Part shown: positions 16,301 through 25,213 of the stretch, piece by piece | Layout: each line of letters begins with the position of its first letter | Position numbering within the stretch: the stretch's first letter is position 1 | Source of the DNA: Actinophytocola glycyrrhizae | GTDB taxonomy: Bacteria > Actinomycetota > Actinomycetes > Mycobacteriales > Pseudonocardiaceae | Reading direction: 5' to 3' | Assembly: GCF_042653545.1 (NCBI RefSeq) | Contig: NZ_JBHSIS010000007.1 | Coordinates: 310,001 to 374,000 of the forward strand | DNA: 64,000 bases | Made by a program: the position numbers and the translations under genes | Notes under the pieces: model-generated | Told to the model about the DNA's origin: nothing | Database searches by the model: none | What the model saw: the letters and a program-made list of their open reading frames with translations, nothing else

Positions 16301-16396
16301 CTCGGGAGGTGAGACCCATCAACGCCATGGCAGGCCGGGTGCTCTCACCTGACAGGCTTTAGGACAGCCCGGGAGCGCCCTCAGCGAAAGGCGCTC
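16301..16396 (+). promoter_or_regulatory. Structured leader of the PrmC-like methyltransferase gene
   Basis: Two clear stems: AGGTGAGA (16307-16314) with TCTCACCT (16343-16350), and GAGCGCC (16373-16379) with GGCGCTC (16390-16396). The second stem ends at the base before the ATG and contains the only SD-like AAAGG. CCGGG (about 16336) and CCCGG (about 16368) can also pair. This looks like a translational control element. I do not recognise a known riboswitch class. Confidence 0.5.
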
Positions 16397-17173
16397 ATGA
16401 CCTCTGATCTCAGTATCGACCTCGTCGCACGGCTGCGTGCCGCCGGTTGCGTGTTCGCCGAGGACGAGGCGCGGCTGCTCCTCGAAGCGGCCACCAACCC
16501 GGCCGAACTCGCCGCGATGGCCGCCAGGCGCGCCGCCGGGGTGCCGCTGGAACACGTGCTCGGCTGGGCCGCGTTCCTCGGGCTGCGCGTCGCCGTCGAC
16601 CCGGCCGTGTTCGTCCCCCGCCGCCGCACGGAGTTCCTTGCCCGCCAAGCGATCCGGCTCGCCCGGCGCGGCGCGGTGGTCGTCGACCTGTGCTGCGGCT
16701 CCGGTGCGGTCGCCGCGGCCGTCGCCGTCGCCGTGCCGGACGTGGACCTGACCGCCGCCGACATCGATCCCGCCGCCGTCCGCTGCGCCCGCCGCAACGT
16801 GCACGGCGCGGTGTACGAGGGCGACCTGTACTCGGCGTTGCCGACGCGCCTGCGGGGCCGGGTGGACGTGCTGGTCGCGAACGTGCCGTACGTGCCGTCG
16901 GACGAGGTGGCGCTGCTGCCGCCGGAGGCCAGGGGGTACGAGCCGCTGGTGGCCCTCGACGGCGGCGCGGACGGGCTCGACGTGCTCCGCAGGGTGGTCG
17001 CGGGCGCGGGGGAGTGGCTCGCGCCGGGCGGTCACCTGCTGTCCGAGATGAGCACCCGCCAGGTCCCGGCCGCCGGGGAGCTGCTCACGGCGGCCGGCCT
17101 CACCTCGACGGTGGCAACGGACGGGGACCTCGCGGCGACAGTGGTGATCGGGAGGTGTCCGCCGAACCGCTGA
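16397..17173 (+). CDS. PrmC/HemK-related N5-glutamine methyltransferase paralogue
   Basis: SAM-dependent methyltransferase of 258 residues. SAM loop DLCCGSG (97-103), acidic residue in ADIDPAAV (~121-128), and NVPY (162-165) where true PrmC has NPPY. This NVPY form marks an actinobacterial PrmC paralogue group with unknown substrate, probably a protein glutamine side chain. The N-terminal helical region (ARRAAGVPLEHVLGWAAFLGL) matches the PrmC release-factor-binding region in outline. Its ATG is directly preceded by a hairpin that includes the SD. Confidence 0.82.
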   Translation: MTSDLSIDLVARLRAAGCVFAEDEARLLLEAATNPAELAAMAARRAAGVPLEHVLGWAAFLGLRVAVDPAVFVPRRRTEFLARQAIRLARRGAVVVDLCCGSGAVAAAVAVAVPDVDLTAADIDPAAVRCARRNVHGAVYEGDLYSALPTRLRGRVDVLVANVPYVPSDEVALLPPEARGYEPLVALDGGADGLDVLRRVVAGAGEWLAPGGHLLSEMSTRQVPAAGELLTAAGLTSTVATDGDLAATVVIGRCPPNR

Positions 17174-17292
17174 CGTGGCGGCAAATGGCGCACCGTGTCC
17201 GCGCGCCCACCGATCGTGTGACGCATCGCCCGTTTCGGCGGTACATCAGTGGAAAGACCGCTCCTACGCTGACGTGCCGTGGAGGTTCTTCG

Positions 17293-18060
17293 TTGACCAG
17301 TACCGAACAGGGGCGGCGCAAGTACGACGCGCTCGCCGACCGCTACGAGGAGATCTACTTCTACGTCGCCGACCTGGGCCAGGAGCTGGTGTCGCACGCG
17401 GCGCCGCCGCCGGGCGCGCGGGTGCTGGACGTGGGTGCCGGACGGGGCGCCGTGGCCAGGGCGGCACTGGCCGCGGGCTGCGCGGTGACGGCGGTCGACG
17501 CGTCGGCAGGCATGGTGGCCCGGCTCGCCGCCGACCACCCGGAACTGGTGGTGCGCCAGCAGGACGCCGGCACGCTCGCCTTCCCGGGCGGGTCGTTCGA
17601 CGTGGTGACCGCGGGCTTCCTGGTGCAGGTGCTCACCGAGCCCGAGGCGGCGCTGGCGGAGTTCCACCGCGTCCTCGCACCGGAGGGCGTGGTGGCGCTG
17701 TCCCTCGAACGGCAGACGGTCGGCCGCCTCGGCTGGCTCCACGACCTGAACCGCGAGTTCTTCGGCGCGGGCACCTCCGACGACCCGCTGTCCCCGGACG
17801 GCCTTGACGAGCTGCTGACCGGCGCCGGTTTCACCGCTCCGGCGCGGGCACTGGTGAAGGTGCCGAAGAACGTGGCGAACCCGGCCGCGCTGTGGGACTG
17901 GCTGGCGCTGCAGGGTGTCCCGGAGGTGCTCGACACGCTCCCGAGCCAGGACGCCGTCGCGTTCCGGGAACGCTTCTTCCGCGGCGCTGAGGACATGCAC
18001 CGCAACGGCGGCATCACCCTGGAGTTCGCCGCGACCCTCCACACCGCCACCCGCCCCTGA
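17293..18060 (+). CDS. Class I SAM-dependent methyltransferase
   Basis: 255 residues from a TTG at 17293, chosen because GGAGG lies 7 nt upstream and the frame before it is not methyltransferase-like. UbiE/type-11 fold: motif I VLDVGAGRGAVARAAL, motif II VTAVDASAGMVARL, then QDAGTLAFPGGSFDVVTAGFLVQVL and FHRVLAPEGVVALSLE. The C-terminal part is family-specific (LGWLHDLNREFFGAGTSDD, GGITLEFAATLH). Substrate unknown, probably a small molecule. A 119-bp gap separates it from the PrmC-like gene. Confidence 0.82.
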   Translation: MTSTEQGRRKYDALADRYEEIYFYVADLGQELVSHAAPPPGARVLDVGAGRGAVARAALAAGCAVTAVDASAGMVARLAADHPELVVRQQDAGTLAFPGGSFDVVTAGFLVQVLTEPEAALAEFHRVLAPEGVVALSLERQTVGRLGWLHDLNREFFGAGTSDDPLSPDGLDELLTGAGFTAPARALVKVPKNVANPAALWDWLALQGVPEVLDTLPSQDAVAFRERFFRGAEDMHRNGGITLEFAATLHTATRP

Positions 18061-18212
18061 CCAGCTCCACCTCCGGATCGACGCCGTCGAGGCGGCCGTC
18101 ACCGCAGTGGGCTCGCCGGGCCGCCGCCCGCCCGGGTACGTCGTCGCCAACGGCGGGTCGCCGGACGACGCGCCGGTTCGCGTCCGCGCCTACTTGAGCA
18201 CAATCCGAACAT

Positions 18213-18237
18213 ACTTTCGCAGAAACCCAGCGAAAGT
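18213..18237. promoter_or_regulatory. Inverted repeat upstream of the GH97 gene
   Basis: Perfect 8-bp arms ACTTTCGC (18213-18220) and GCGAAAGT (18230-18237) with a 9-nt spacer, 86 bp before the GH97 start. The CGAAAGT/ACTTTCG theme is common among operators of LacI-type sugar regulators in actinomycetes. No regulator gene is adjacent, so it would act in trans. Confidence 0.5.
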
Positions 18238-18322
18238 CTTGTGTGGAACCGACACATCCGGTACCCCTTGAACAGGAACCGCACAGAAGCGGTCACGTTC
18301 ACACACAGCGTGGGGTCTGCCG

Positions 18323-20926
18323 ATGAAGTCCAGCCTTGTCACCGCCGCCGCGCTCGTCGTGGCGCTGGCCGCCTCGATACCCGTCCCCGCGTCCGCCGCG
18401 CCGCCCGGCCGCTGGACCGTCACCGGTCCGGACCGGGCGCTGACCGCGCAGGTCGCGCTCGACCAGGACGGCATTCCGACCCTGAGTGTCACCAGGGGTG
18501 GCACGCAGGTGCTCGCGCCCGCGCCGCTCGGCCTGCACACCACCGGCGCCGACCTGTCGCGTGGCCTCCACCTGGTCGGCGACCGCAGTCGCACGGTCGC
18601 CGAGCGGTACACCATGCCAACCGGCAAGCGCCGCGAGCGCGCGACCACGATGACCGAGCGGCGCCTGTCCTTCGCCGGGGACGGCGGTGCCCGCATCGAC
18701 GTCGTGCTGCGGGTCGCACCCGACGGCGTCGCCTACCGCTACGAACTGCCCGCCGCCGCCGAGATCACGTCCGAGGCGTCGGCGTTCACGCTGCCCGCCG
18801 ACGCGCCGGCGTGGCTGCTGCCCTACAACGCCTGGTACGAGGCCAACCGGATCACGACGACCGCGGGCGGTGCCGCCGCGGGCGACTTCGGCAACCCGTC
18901 GCTGTTCCAGGTCGGCGACAGCTACGCGCTGCTCACCGAGTCCGATGTGGACGGACGCTACTCCGGTGCGCGCCTGCGGCACGCGGCCGGCTCGTCGACC
19001 TACCGGGTGGTCCTCGCCGACGAGAAGGTCACCGCGCGGCAGACGCCGTGGCGCACCGCCATCATCGGCGACCTCGGCGGCGTCACCGAGTCGACGCTGG
19101 TCGACGACCTCGCGACCCCCTCGAAGGTCGGGGACACGTCGTGGATCCACACCGGCAAGGTCGCCTGGTCGTGGCTGTCGGAGCACCAGAGCCCGTCGGA
19201 CTTCGAGCGGCAGAAGGACTTCGTGGACTTCGCGGCCGGCAACGGCTGGTCCGCGGTGCTCGTCGACGAGGGCTGGAGCGCCGACTGGGTGCCCGAACTC
19301 GTCCGCTATGCCCGCGCCCGCGGCGTCGAGGTGCTCCTGTGGTTCCACTGGAACCGGCTCGACACCGCCGAGAAGCGGGACACGATCCTGCCGATGGTGA
19401 AGAGCTGGGGCGTGCGCGGCGTGAAGATCGACTTCATGGAGTCGGACTCGCAGGCGCGCTACCAGTGGTACGACGACGTGCTCGCGAAGACCGCCGAGCT
19501 GCGCCTCATGGTCAACTTCCACGGCTCGACCATCCCGCACGGGCTCGCCAGGACGTGGCCCCACATCATGACCATGGAAGGCATCCGCGGCGCGGAGAAC
19601 TACCCGCCCGCGGCGAACAACCCCGTGCAGGCCTTCACCCGCAACGTGGTCGGCTCGATGGACTACACGCCGGTCTCGCTCGACGTCGGCACCCGGGAGG
19701 CGACGGTGGCGCACGAGATCGCGCTGCCGGTCGTGTACGAGTCGGGCTGGACGCACTACGCGGACAAGCCGGAGGCCTACGAGCGGCACCCGGAGGCGCT
19801 GCGGTTCCTGAACCAGGTGCCGGCCGGCTGGGACGAGACCCGGTACGTGGCCGGGCAGCCGAGCGAGGGTGCCGTGCTCGCGCGGCGGTCGGGCAACCGG
19901 TGGTTCGTCGGCGCGATCTCAGTCGGGGCCGCGCGGACGGTGACCGCGCCGCTCGGCTTCCTCGGCGGCGGCAGCTGGACGGTCGAGTTGGTGCGCGACG
20001 GGTCCGCGACCGAACGCGGTGACGTCGTGTGGTCGCGGCAGCGGATGCGGGCGTCGGACACGCTGTCGGTCGACGTGCCCGAGAACGGCGGGTTCGCGGC
20101 GATCGTGTGCCGGGCGTCGTCGTGTGAGAAGCCGCTGCCGGACGTGCCCTCCGGCGCGGTGTCGGTGACCCCGGCCACCGTGGACGCCGAGGCCGGTTCG
20201 ACGGTCGAGGTGACCGGGACCTTCACGCTGGACGACGGCGTCGCGCGGGACGTCCGGTTCCGCGCGGGCGCACCGGAGGGCTGGTCGGTCGACGGGCCGG
20301 TGATCACCAGGAACCGGCTGAAGGCGGGCCAGTCCGTGACCGGCCGCTGGACCGTCCACGTGGGACAGGCCAGGGGATATGTCGACGTGCCGGTGTACGC
20401 GGAGTTCCGCGCACCGGACGGGATGTGGTCGGCACGGGTGCACGTGGCGGGCGCCGTGCGGGTGTTCGTGCCGCCACCGCCGCTCACCGGCAACCCGTAC
20501 GTCAGCGACCTGACGTTCGTCAGCGAGACCAACGGGTGGGGCCCGGTCGAACGGGACCGCTCGGTGGGCGAGTCGGCTGGCGGTGACGGCAACCCGATCA
20601 CGATCGGCGGTGTGGTCCACGAGAAGGGACTCGGCACCCACGCCCCCGCTTCGGTGCAGGTCTACCTCGGTGGCCGCTGCACCACGTTCACGGCCGAGGT
20701 CGGTCTCGACGACGAGACCACCCAGCCGGGTTCGGTCACCTTCCGGGTGCTGGCCGACGACACGGTCGCCCACGACAGCGGCGTCCTCCGGCCCGGCCCT
20801 GCGACATCGGTGACCGCCGACGTGACCGGCGCCCGGATGCTGACGCTCGAGGTGACCGACGGCGGCGACGGCAAGAACTTCGACCACGCCGACTGGGCAG
20901 AGGCCCGGCTGACCTGCCAGGGGTGA
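18323..20926 (+). CDS. Secreted glycoside hydrolase family 97 protein with C-terminal NPCBM domain
   Basis: 867 residues. Signal peptide ~1-26 (PVPASA-APP). GH97 N-terminal beta-sandwich ~28-270, then the (beta/alpha)8 catalytic domain with WSWLSEHQSP, VDEGWS, VKIDFMESDSQ and MTMEGIRGAENYPP. Asp370 in KIDF and Glu425 in RGAE are spaced 55 residues apart, matching nucleophile and acid/base of retaining GH97 alpha-galactosidases, so alpha-galactoside cleavage is favoured over SusB-type alpha-glucosidase activity (inference). A linker/NEW3-like sandwich (~605-715) precedes an NPCBM sugar-binding domain (~727-867; VHEKGLGTHAPASVQVYLGG). A GCAA-loop terminator follows. Confidence 0.9.
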   Translation: MKSSLVTAAALVVALAASIPVPASAAPPGRWTVTGPDRALTAQVALDQDGIPTLSVTRGGTQVLAPAPLGLHTTGADLSRGLHLVGDRSRTVAERYTMPTGKRRERATTMTERRLSFAGDGGARIDVVLRVAPDGVAYRYELPAAAEITSEASAFTLPADAPAWLLPYNAWYEANRITTTAGGAAAGDFGNPSLFQVGDSYALLTESDVDGRYSGARLRHAAGSSTYRVVLADEKVTARQTPWRTAIIGDLGGVTESTLVDDLATPSKVGDTSWIHTGKVAWSWLSEHQSPSDFERQKDFVDFAAGNGWSAVLVDEGWSADWVPELVRYARARGVEVLLWFHWNRLDTAEKRDTILPMVKSWGVRGVKIDFMESDSQARYQWYDDVLAKTAELRLMVNFHGSTIPHGLARTWPHIMTMEGIRGAENYPPAANNPVQAFTRNVVGSMDYTPVSLDVGTREATVAHEIALPVVYESGWTHYADKPEAYERHPEALRFLNQVPAGWDETRYVAGQPSEGAVLARRSGNRWFVGAISVGAARTVTAPLGFLGGGSWTVELVRDGSATERGDVVWSRQRMRASDTLSVDVPENGGFAAIVCRASSCEKPLPDVPSGAVSVTPATVDAEAGSTVEVTGTFTLDDGVARDVRFRAGAPEGWSVDGPVITRNRLKAGQSVTGRWTVHVGQARGYVDVPVYAEFRAPDGMWSARVHVAGAVRVFVPPPPLTGNPYVSDLTFVSETNGWGPVERDRSVGESAGGDGNPITIGGVVHEKGLGTHAPASVQVYLGGRCTTFTAEVGLDDETTQPGSVTFRVLADDTVAHDSGVLRPGPATSVTADVTGARMLTLEVTDGGDGKNFDHADWAEARLTCQG

Positions 20927-20933
20927 CAGGAGA

Positions 20934-20965
20934 ACGGGGCCCGGACGGCAACGTCCGGGCCCCGT
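20934..20965. terminator. Bidirectional terminator between GH97 and peptidase-like genes
   Basis: Perfect 14-bp stem (20934-20947 with 20952-20965) closed by a GCAA tetraloop. It lies 7 bp after the GH97 stop and 7 bp before the stop of the facing gene, so it can serve both strands. No T-tract follows, as is usual in actinomycetes. Confidence 0.9.
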
Positions 20966-20972
20966 GCCACGC

Positions 20973-22475
20973 TCAGCCCTGGTACGGGCCCACCACCTGT
21001 GGCCTGGTCAGCCTGGTCGACGTCGCCCCGGAACCCGGCACCTCGGTGGCCAGGCAGCGCAGGCCCCACCTCGGCGGCCTCAGGTCGATCAGGTAGTCGT
21101 CGACCGCCCGGTTGACGCAGTCGCTCGGGCCGCCGTTGCCGTACGCGGTGTGGCCCCAGCCCTCGTACGTGATCAGGCGCGCGCCGCTCTGGTGCGCGGC
21201 GGTCAGGTTCCACTCGTACACGGTCGCCGGGTCGTGGACGTTGCCGATCATCACCAGCGGTGGCGCGTCGTCGATGTCGAGGCGGCGCTGCGGGTTCGTG
21301 GTCTCGGTGCCGCTGCCGACGCACGTCATGACGTGGTCGACGTACGGGGACCACTCGACGTTCGGGAACTCCTGACCCAGCTTGTCGCGCAACGACTGGT
21401 AGTCGGCGTGGTTGCTGACCCGGTAGCGCCAGTCGCTGCACCAGATCGACGGGTACGGGACGTTCCGGATGTCCTCGCTGAGCGCCGCGACGGTGCGCGT
21501 CGCGGCGCCGTCGCGCAGGTCGGCGAAGTACGTCGCGATGTCACCCCATGCCCCGGGCTGCATCACGCCGAACGTCGAGGACGCCAGGTCGTGGAAGTCG
21601 ATCGGCTTCCCGTTCTCGTCGGTGAGCGTGCCCGCCCTGGCGCGTCGCTTCAGGTCGGCGTACACGGCCCTGGTGTCCGCGCCGTGCAGCGCGCACGACG
21701 GGGTGGTGTCGCACCAGTCCGCGAACTCCACGAAACCCTGCTCGACCGGCGCGGTCTCGCTGCGCACGAACTCCCACGCCGTCCGCAGGCTGTGGTCCAT
21801 GTTGCCGTCCATGACCAGCGCGCGGATCCGGTGCGGGAACAGCTCCGCGTACTGCTGGCCCATCAGCGTGCCGTACGAGTAGCCGACGTAGGTCAGCTTC
21901 TCCTCGCCGAGCGCGGCGCGGATCGCGTCCATGTCCCGCGCGGTCGCGAGGTTGTCGACGTGGTCGGCGAGCCCGCCGGAGTTGGCGCGGCAGCTGTCGT
22001 GCAGCGCCCGGTTGATCCGCGCCAGCTGGTCGAACTCGGCCTGGTTCGTCGGGTGCTTCGCCTCGTCGGACCGCCGTGCGAGTTCCGCGTCGCACCGCAG
22101 CTGTGCCGAGGTGCCGATGCCGCGCGGGTCGAACCCGACCTGGTCGAACCGCGCGTTGACCGCCTCGGTGAACACGTCGGTCCGCTTGACGACCTCGACG
22201 CCGGAGCCACCCGGCCCGCCCGGGTCCATCAGGATCGACCCGATGCGGGCCGACGGGTCCTGCGCCGGGCGCCTGGCGAGTCCTATGCGGATCTTCTCGC
22301 CGTCCGGCCGCGCCCAGTCGAGCGGCACCTCGATGGTCGCGCAGTCGACCTCCTCGACGTCCGGGCACGGTTGCCAGTCGATGGCCGGTGCCGCTGCCGC
22401 CGTTCCCGGCACGAGCGCGACACCCGTCGCGGCCAGCGAGCACGCGAGCAACGCGATCGAACCTCGCCTACGCAT
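20973..22475 (-). CDS. Secreted TAP-like alpha/beta hydrolase (tripeptidyl-aminopeptidase family)
   Basis: 500 residues. Signal peptide ~1-28 (PGTAAA-APA). Proline-iminopeptidase/SlpD-like serine hydrolase: oxyanion region ILMDPGGPGGSG (~81-92), nucleophile Ser200 (VGYSYGT), Asp in GNVHDPATV and His in EGWGHTAYGNGG. The C-terminal TAP-like domain carries paired Cys. Likely releases N-terminal peptides or hydrolyses esters outside the cell. Convergent with GH97 and sharing its terminator; divergent from htpG. Confidence 0.88.
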   Translation of the reverse strand: MRRRGSIALLACSLAATGVALVPGTAAAAPAIDWQPCPDVEEVDCATIEVPLDWARPDGEKIRIGLARRPAQDPSARIGSILMDPGGPGGSGVEVVKRTDVFTEAVNARFDQVGFDPRGIGTSAQLRCDAELARRSDEAKHPTNQAEFDQLARINRALHDSCRANSGGLADHVDNLATARDMDAIRAALGEEKLTYVGYSYGTLMGQQYAELFPHRIRALVMDGNMDHSLRTAWEFVRSETAPVEQGFVEFADWCDTTPSCALHGADTRAVYADLKRRARAGTLTDENGKPIDFHDLASSTFGVMQPGAWGDIATYFADLRDGAATRTVAALSEDIRNVPYPSIWCSDWRYRVSNHADYQSLRDKLGQEFPNVEWSPYVDHVMTCVGSGTETTNPQRRLDIDDAPPLVMIGNVHDPATVYEWNLTAAHQSGARLITYEGWGHTAYGNGGPSDCVNRAVDDYLIDLRPPRWGLRCLATEVPGSGATSTRLTRPQVVGPYQG

Positions 22476-22789
22476 GTGGATCCCCCGATTTCATGATCAG
22501 CATGACGTGCTGCCCATGATGCCCGCAGTCGGCCACACGCGCAGAAGTCCCGCGCCGCCGTGGTCGGCGGCCGCCGTGCCGGTCCTGACCGTGCCCGGCG
22601 GCCCCATGCTGCTCCGGTCCGCGCCGAACCATCCGGAAAGCGACCCCAGACCCCCGCTTGACCAGCGGAAAGTGCCGCTTCGCACGCATCGGCCGGCACC
22701 TGGGACGGACTGAACACCGGGTGAACACCGCCCGGGAACCGGACGCCGTAAAATCATGCGGTCGAATTCGTGTTGAAAGGGGGATGCCC
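22476..22789. promoter_or_regulatory. Divergent promoter region of the TAP-like hydrolase and htpG
   Basis: About 310 bp with no gene. TTGACC at about 22657 is a possible -35. I see no convincing CIRCE or HAIR heat-shock operator. AAAGGGGG (22776-22783) is the htpG ribosome binding site. Confidence 0.45.
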
Positions 22790-24622
22790 GTGACCGCGCA
22801 GGTCGAGACGCTCGAGTTCCAGTCCGAGGCACGCCAGCTGTTGCAGTTGATGATCCACTCGGTGTACTCGAACAAGGACACCTTCCTGCGTGAGCTGATC
22901 TCGAACGCGTCCGACGCGCTCGACAAGCTCCGCCTGGAGGCGTTCCGGGACAAGGAGCTGGACGTCGACACGTCCGACCTCCACGTCGAGCTGGAAACCG
23001 ACCCGGTCGCCCGCACGCTCACCGTGCGCGACAACGGGATCGGCATGAGCCGCGACGAGGTGATCAGCCTCATCGGCACCATCGCCAAGTCCGGTACCGC
23101 CGAGTTCCTCGCCAAGCTGAAGGAGAACCAGCAGAACGACGAGCTGATCGGCCAGTTCGGCGTCGGCTTCTACTCCAGCTTCATGGTCGCCGACAAGGTC
23201 ACGCTGGTGACGCGCAAGGCCGGGGCCACGGAAGGCGTGCGCTGGGAGTCCAGCGGCGAGGGCACCTACACGATCGAGCCCGCCGAGGACGCGCCGCAGG
23301 GCACCGCGGTCACGCTGCACCTCAAGCCGGAGGACACCGAGGACCGCCTGTACGACTACACGGACAAGGCCAAGCTCACCGAGATCGTCAAGCGGTACTC
23401 GGACTTCATCACCTGGCCGGTCCGCCTCGGCGAGGACACGCTGAACTCGATGAAGGCCCTCTGGGCGCGCTCCGACGCCACCGAGGAGGAGCACACCGAG
23501 TTCTACAAGCACATCAGCCACGACTGGCAGGCGCCGCTCGAGACGTTCCGGCTGCAGGCCGAGGGCACGTTCGAGTACCAGGCCCTGCTGTTCCTGCCGG
23601 CCAAGGCGCCGTTCGACCTGTTCATGCGGGAGCGCAAGCGCGGCGTGCAGCTGTACGTCAAGCGCGTGTTCATCATGGACGACTGCGAAGCGCTGATGCC
23701 CGAGTACCTGCGGTTCGTCAAGGGTGTCGTCGACGCGCAGGACCTGTCGCTGAACGTGTCGCGGGAGATCCTCCAGCAGGACCGGCAGATCGAACGCATC
23801 CGGCGGCGGCTGGTGAAGAAGGTGCTGCAGACGGTCAAGGCGCTGCCCGCCGAGAAGTACGAGACGTTCTGGGGCGAGTTCGGCAAGGCGGTCAAGGAAG
23901 GCCTGCTGGACGACACGGAGAACCGCGAGGCGATCCTGGAGATCTGCTCGTTCGACTCCACCCACTCCGCGGAGGGGCAGACGAAGCTCGCGGAGTACGT
24001 CGAGCGGATGAAGGACGGCCAGGAGCACATCTACTACCTGACCGGCGATTCGCGCACCGCGGTCGAGAACTCGCCGCACCTGGAGGCCTTCCAGGCCAAG
24101 GGTTACGAGGTACTGGTCCTCACCGACCCCATCGACGAGATGTGGGTCGACGCGGTGCCCGAGTTCGACGGCAGGAAGTTCCAGTCCATCGCGAAGGGCC
24201 AGGTGGACCTCGAGGACGAGAAGGACCCCGAGCAGGAGAAGGAGTTCGAGGGCCTGCTGACCTGGCTGAAGTCCACTCTGGACGAGCAGGTGAAGGAGGT
24301 GCGGCTCTCGTCGCGGCTCACCACGTCACCGGCGTGCATCGTCGGTGACACCTACGACCTGACGCCGACGCTCGAGAAGATGTACCGCTCGATGGGGCAG
24401 CCGATGCCGCAGATCAAGCGCATCCTGGAGCTGAACCCGAAGCACGAGTTCGTGCTCGCGCTGCGGGACGCGCAGGCCAGGGAGCCGGGCGAGGACAAGC
24501 CGGACCTCGCGGAGGTCGCCGAGCTGCTCTACGGCATGGCGCTGCTCGCGGAGGGCGGCGACCTCGCCGACCCGTCCCGCTTCACGAAGCTGATGGCGAC
24601 GAGGCTGTCGAAAACCCTGTGA
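22790..24622 (+). CDS. htpG: Chaperone HtpG (bacterial Hsp90)
   Basis: ATP-dependent homodimeric chaperone, 610 residues. GTG 22790 is preferred over ATG 22784 because AAAGGGGG ends 6 nt before it and abuts the ATG. The GHKL ATPase domain has ELISNASDALDKLR, DNGIGM, IGTIAKSGTAEF and GQFGVGFYSSF. The middle domain has the catalytic Arg region LNVSREILQQDRQI. The C-terminal dimerisation domain ends LYGMALLAEGGDLADPSRFTKLM. Length is close to E. coli HtpG (624). A GTGA overlap couples it to the acetyltransferase downstream. Confidence 0.97.
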   Translation: MTAQVETLEFQSEARQLLQLMIHSVYSNKDTFLRELISNASDALDKLRLEAFRDKELDVDTSDLHVELETDPVARTLTVRDNGIGMSRDEVISLIGTIAKSGTAEFLAKLKENQQNDELIGQFGVGFYSSFMVADKVTLVTRKAGATEGVRWESSGEGTYTIEPAEDAPQGTAVTLHLKPEDTEDRLYDYTDKAKLTEIVKRYSDFITWPVRLGEDTLNSMKALWARSDATEEEHTEFYKHISHDWQAPLETFRLQAEGTFEYQALLFLPAKAPFDLFMRERKRGVQLYVKRVFIMDDCEALMPEYLRFVKGVVDAQDLSLNVSREILQQDRQIERIRRRLVKKVLQTVKALPAEKYETFWGEFGKAVKEGLLDDTENREAILEICSFDSTHSAEGQTKLAEYVERMKDGQEHIYYLTGDSRTAVENSPHLEAFQAKGYEVLVLTDPIDEMWVDAVPEFDGRKFQSIAKGQVDLEDEKDPEQEKEFEGLLTWLKSTLDEQVKEVRLSSRLTTSPACIVGDTYDLTPTLEKMYRSMGQPMPQIKRILELNPKHEFVLALRDAQAREPGEDKPDLAEVAELLYGMALLAEGGDLADPSRFTKLMATRLSKTL

Positions 24623-25152
24623 TACTGCGCCGTTTCACCTCGGCGGACGCCGCTGCGCTGGCCAGCCTGCACGGCGACGCCGAGGTGATGCGGCACATCG
24701 GTGCCCCGGAACCGCGGGCGGTCGTCGAGTCCTCGACGCTGCCCGCGGTTCTGCGTGAGTACGACTCGCTGCCCGCCGGGATGGGCCAGTTCGCCGCGGC
24801 GGCCCCGGACTTCGTCGGCTGGTTCTCGCTCAAGCCCGCGACGAGCGTTGGCCTCGACCCGGCCGACGTCGAGCTGGGGTACCGGCTGCTGCCGTCGTGC
24901 TGGGGCCGTGGCCTGGCCACGCGGGGTGCCCGGCTGCTGGTGCGGCGGGCGTTCGCCGAACTCGGGCTTCCCCGGGTGGTCGCGACGACGATGGCCGTGC
25001 ACACCGGGTCCCGGCGGGTGCTGGAGAAGGCCGGTCTGCGGCACGTGCGCACGTTCCGCGCCGACTGGCCGGACCCACTGCCCGGCGCGGAGAACGGCGA
25101 CGTCGTGTACGCCCTCACCCGGCCGGAATGGCTTCGCCAGTCGAGGCACTGA
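24619..25152 (+). CDS. GNAT-family N-acetyltransferase (RimJ/RimL type)
   Basis: 177 residues from a GTG overlapping the htpG stop. Acetyl-CoA motif A is ELGYRLLPSCWGRGLATRGARLLVRRAF, and motif B is ATTMAVHTGSRRVLEKAGLRHVRTF, typical of protein or small-molecule N-acetyltransferases that modify N-termini or amines. Substrate unknown. Coupling to htpG is uncommon and may simply ensure co-expression. Confidence 0.85.
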   Translation: MILRRFTSADAAALASLHGDAEVMRHIGAPEPRAVVESSTLPAVLREYDSLPAGMGQFAAAAPDFVGWFSLKPATSVGLDPADVELGYRLLPSCWGRGLATRGARLLVRRAFAELGLPRVVATTMAVHTGSRRVLEKAGLRHVRTFRADWPDPLPGAENGDVVYALTRPEWLRQSRH

Positions 25153-25175
25153 AGGACCTGCGAGCCCAACCTCAC

Positions 25176-25198
25176 GCCCCGAAAGACGCGTTCGGGAC
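25176..25198. repeat. Single degenerate palindrome unit, copy G
   Basis: One diverged 23-nt unit of the array family (CCCGAA 25178-25183 and TTCGGG 25191-25196) in the convergent gap between the acetyltransferase and hydrolase genes. It could act as a weak terminator for both. Confidence 0.5.
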
Positions 25199-25213
25199 GC
25201 TAAAGGGGGGCGG

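Noticed and set aside
16301..16396. Known SAM, SAH, c-di-GMP or ydaO riboswitch
   Set aside because: I could not match the conserved core of any of these classes; reported only as an unassigned structured leader.
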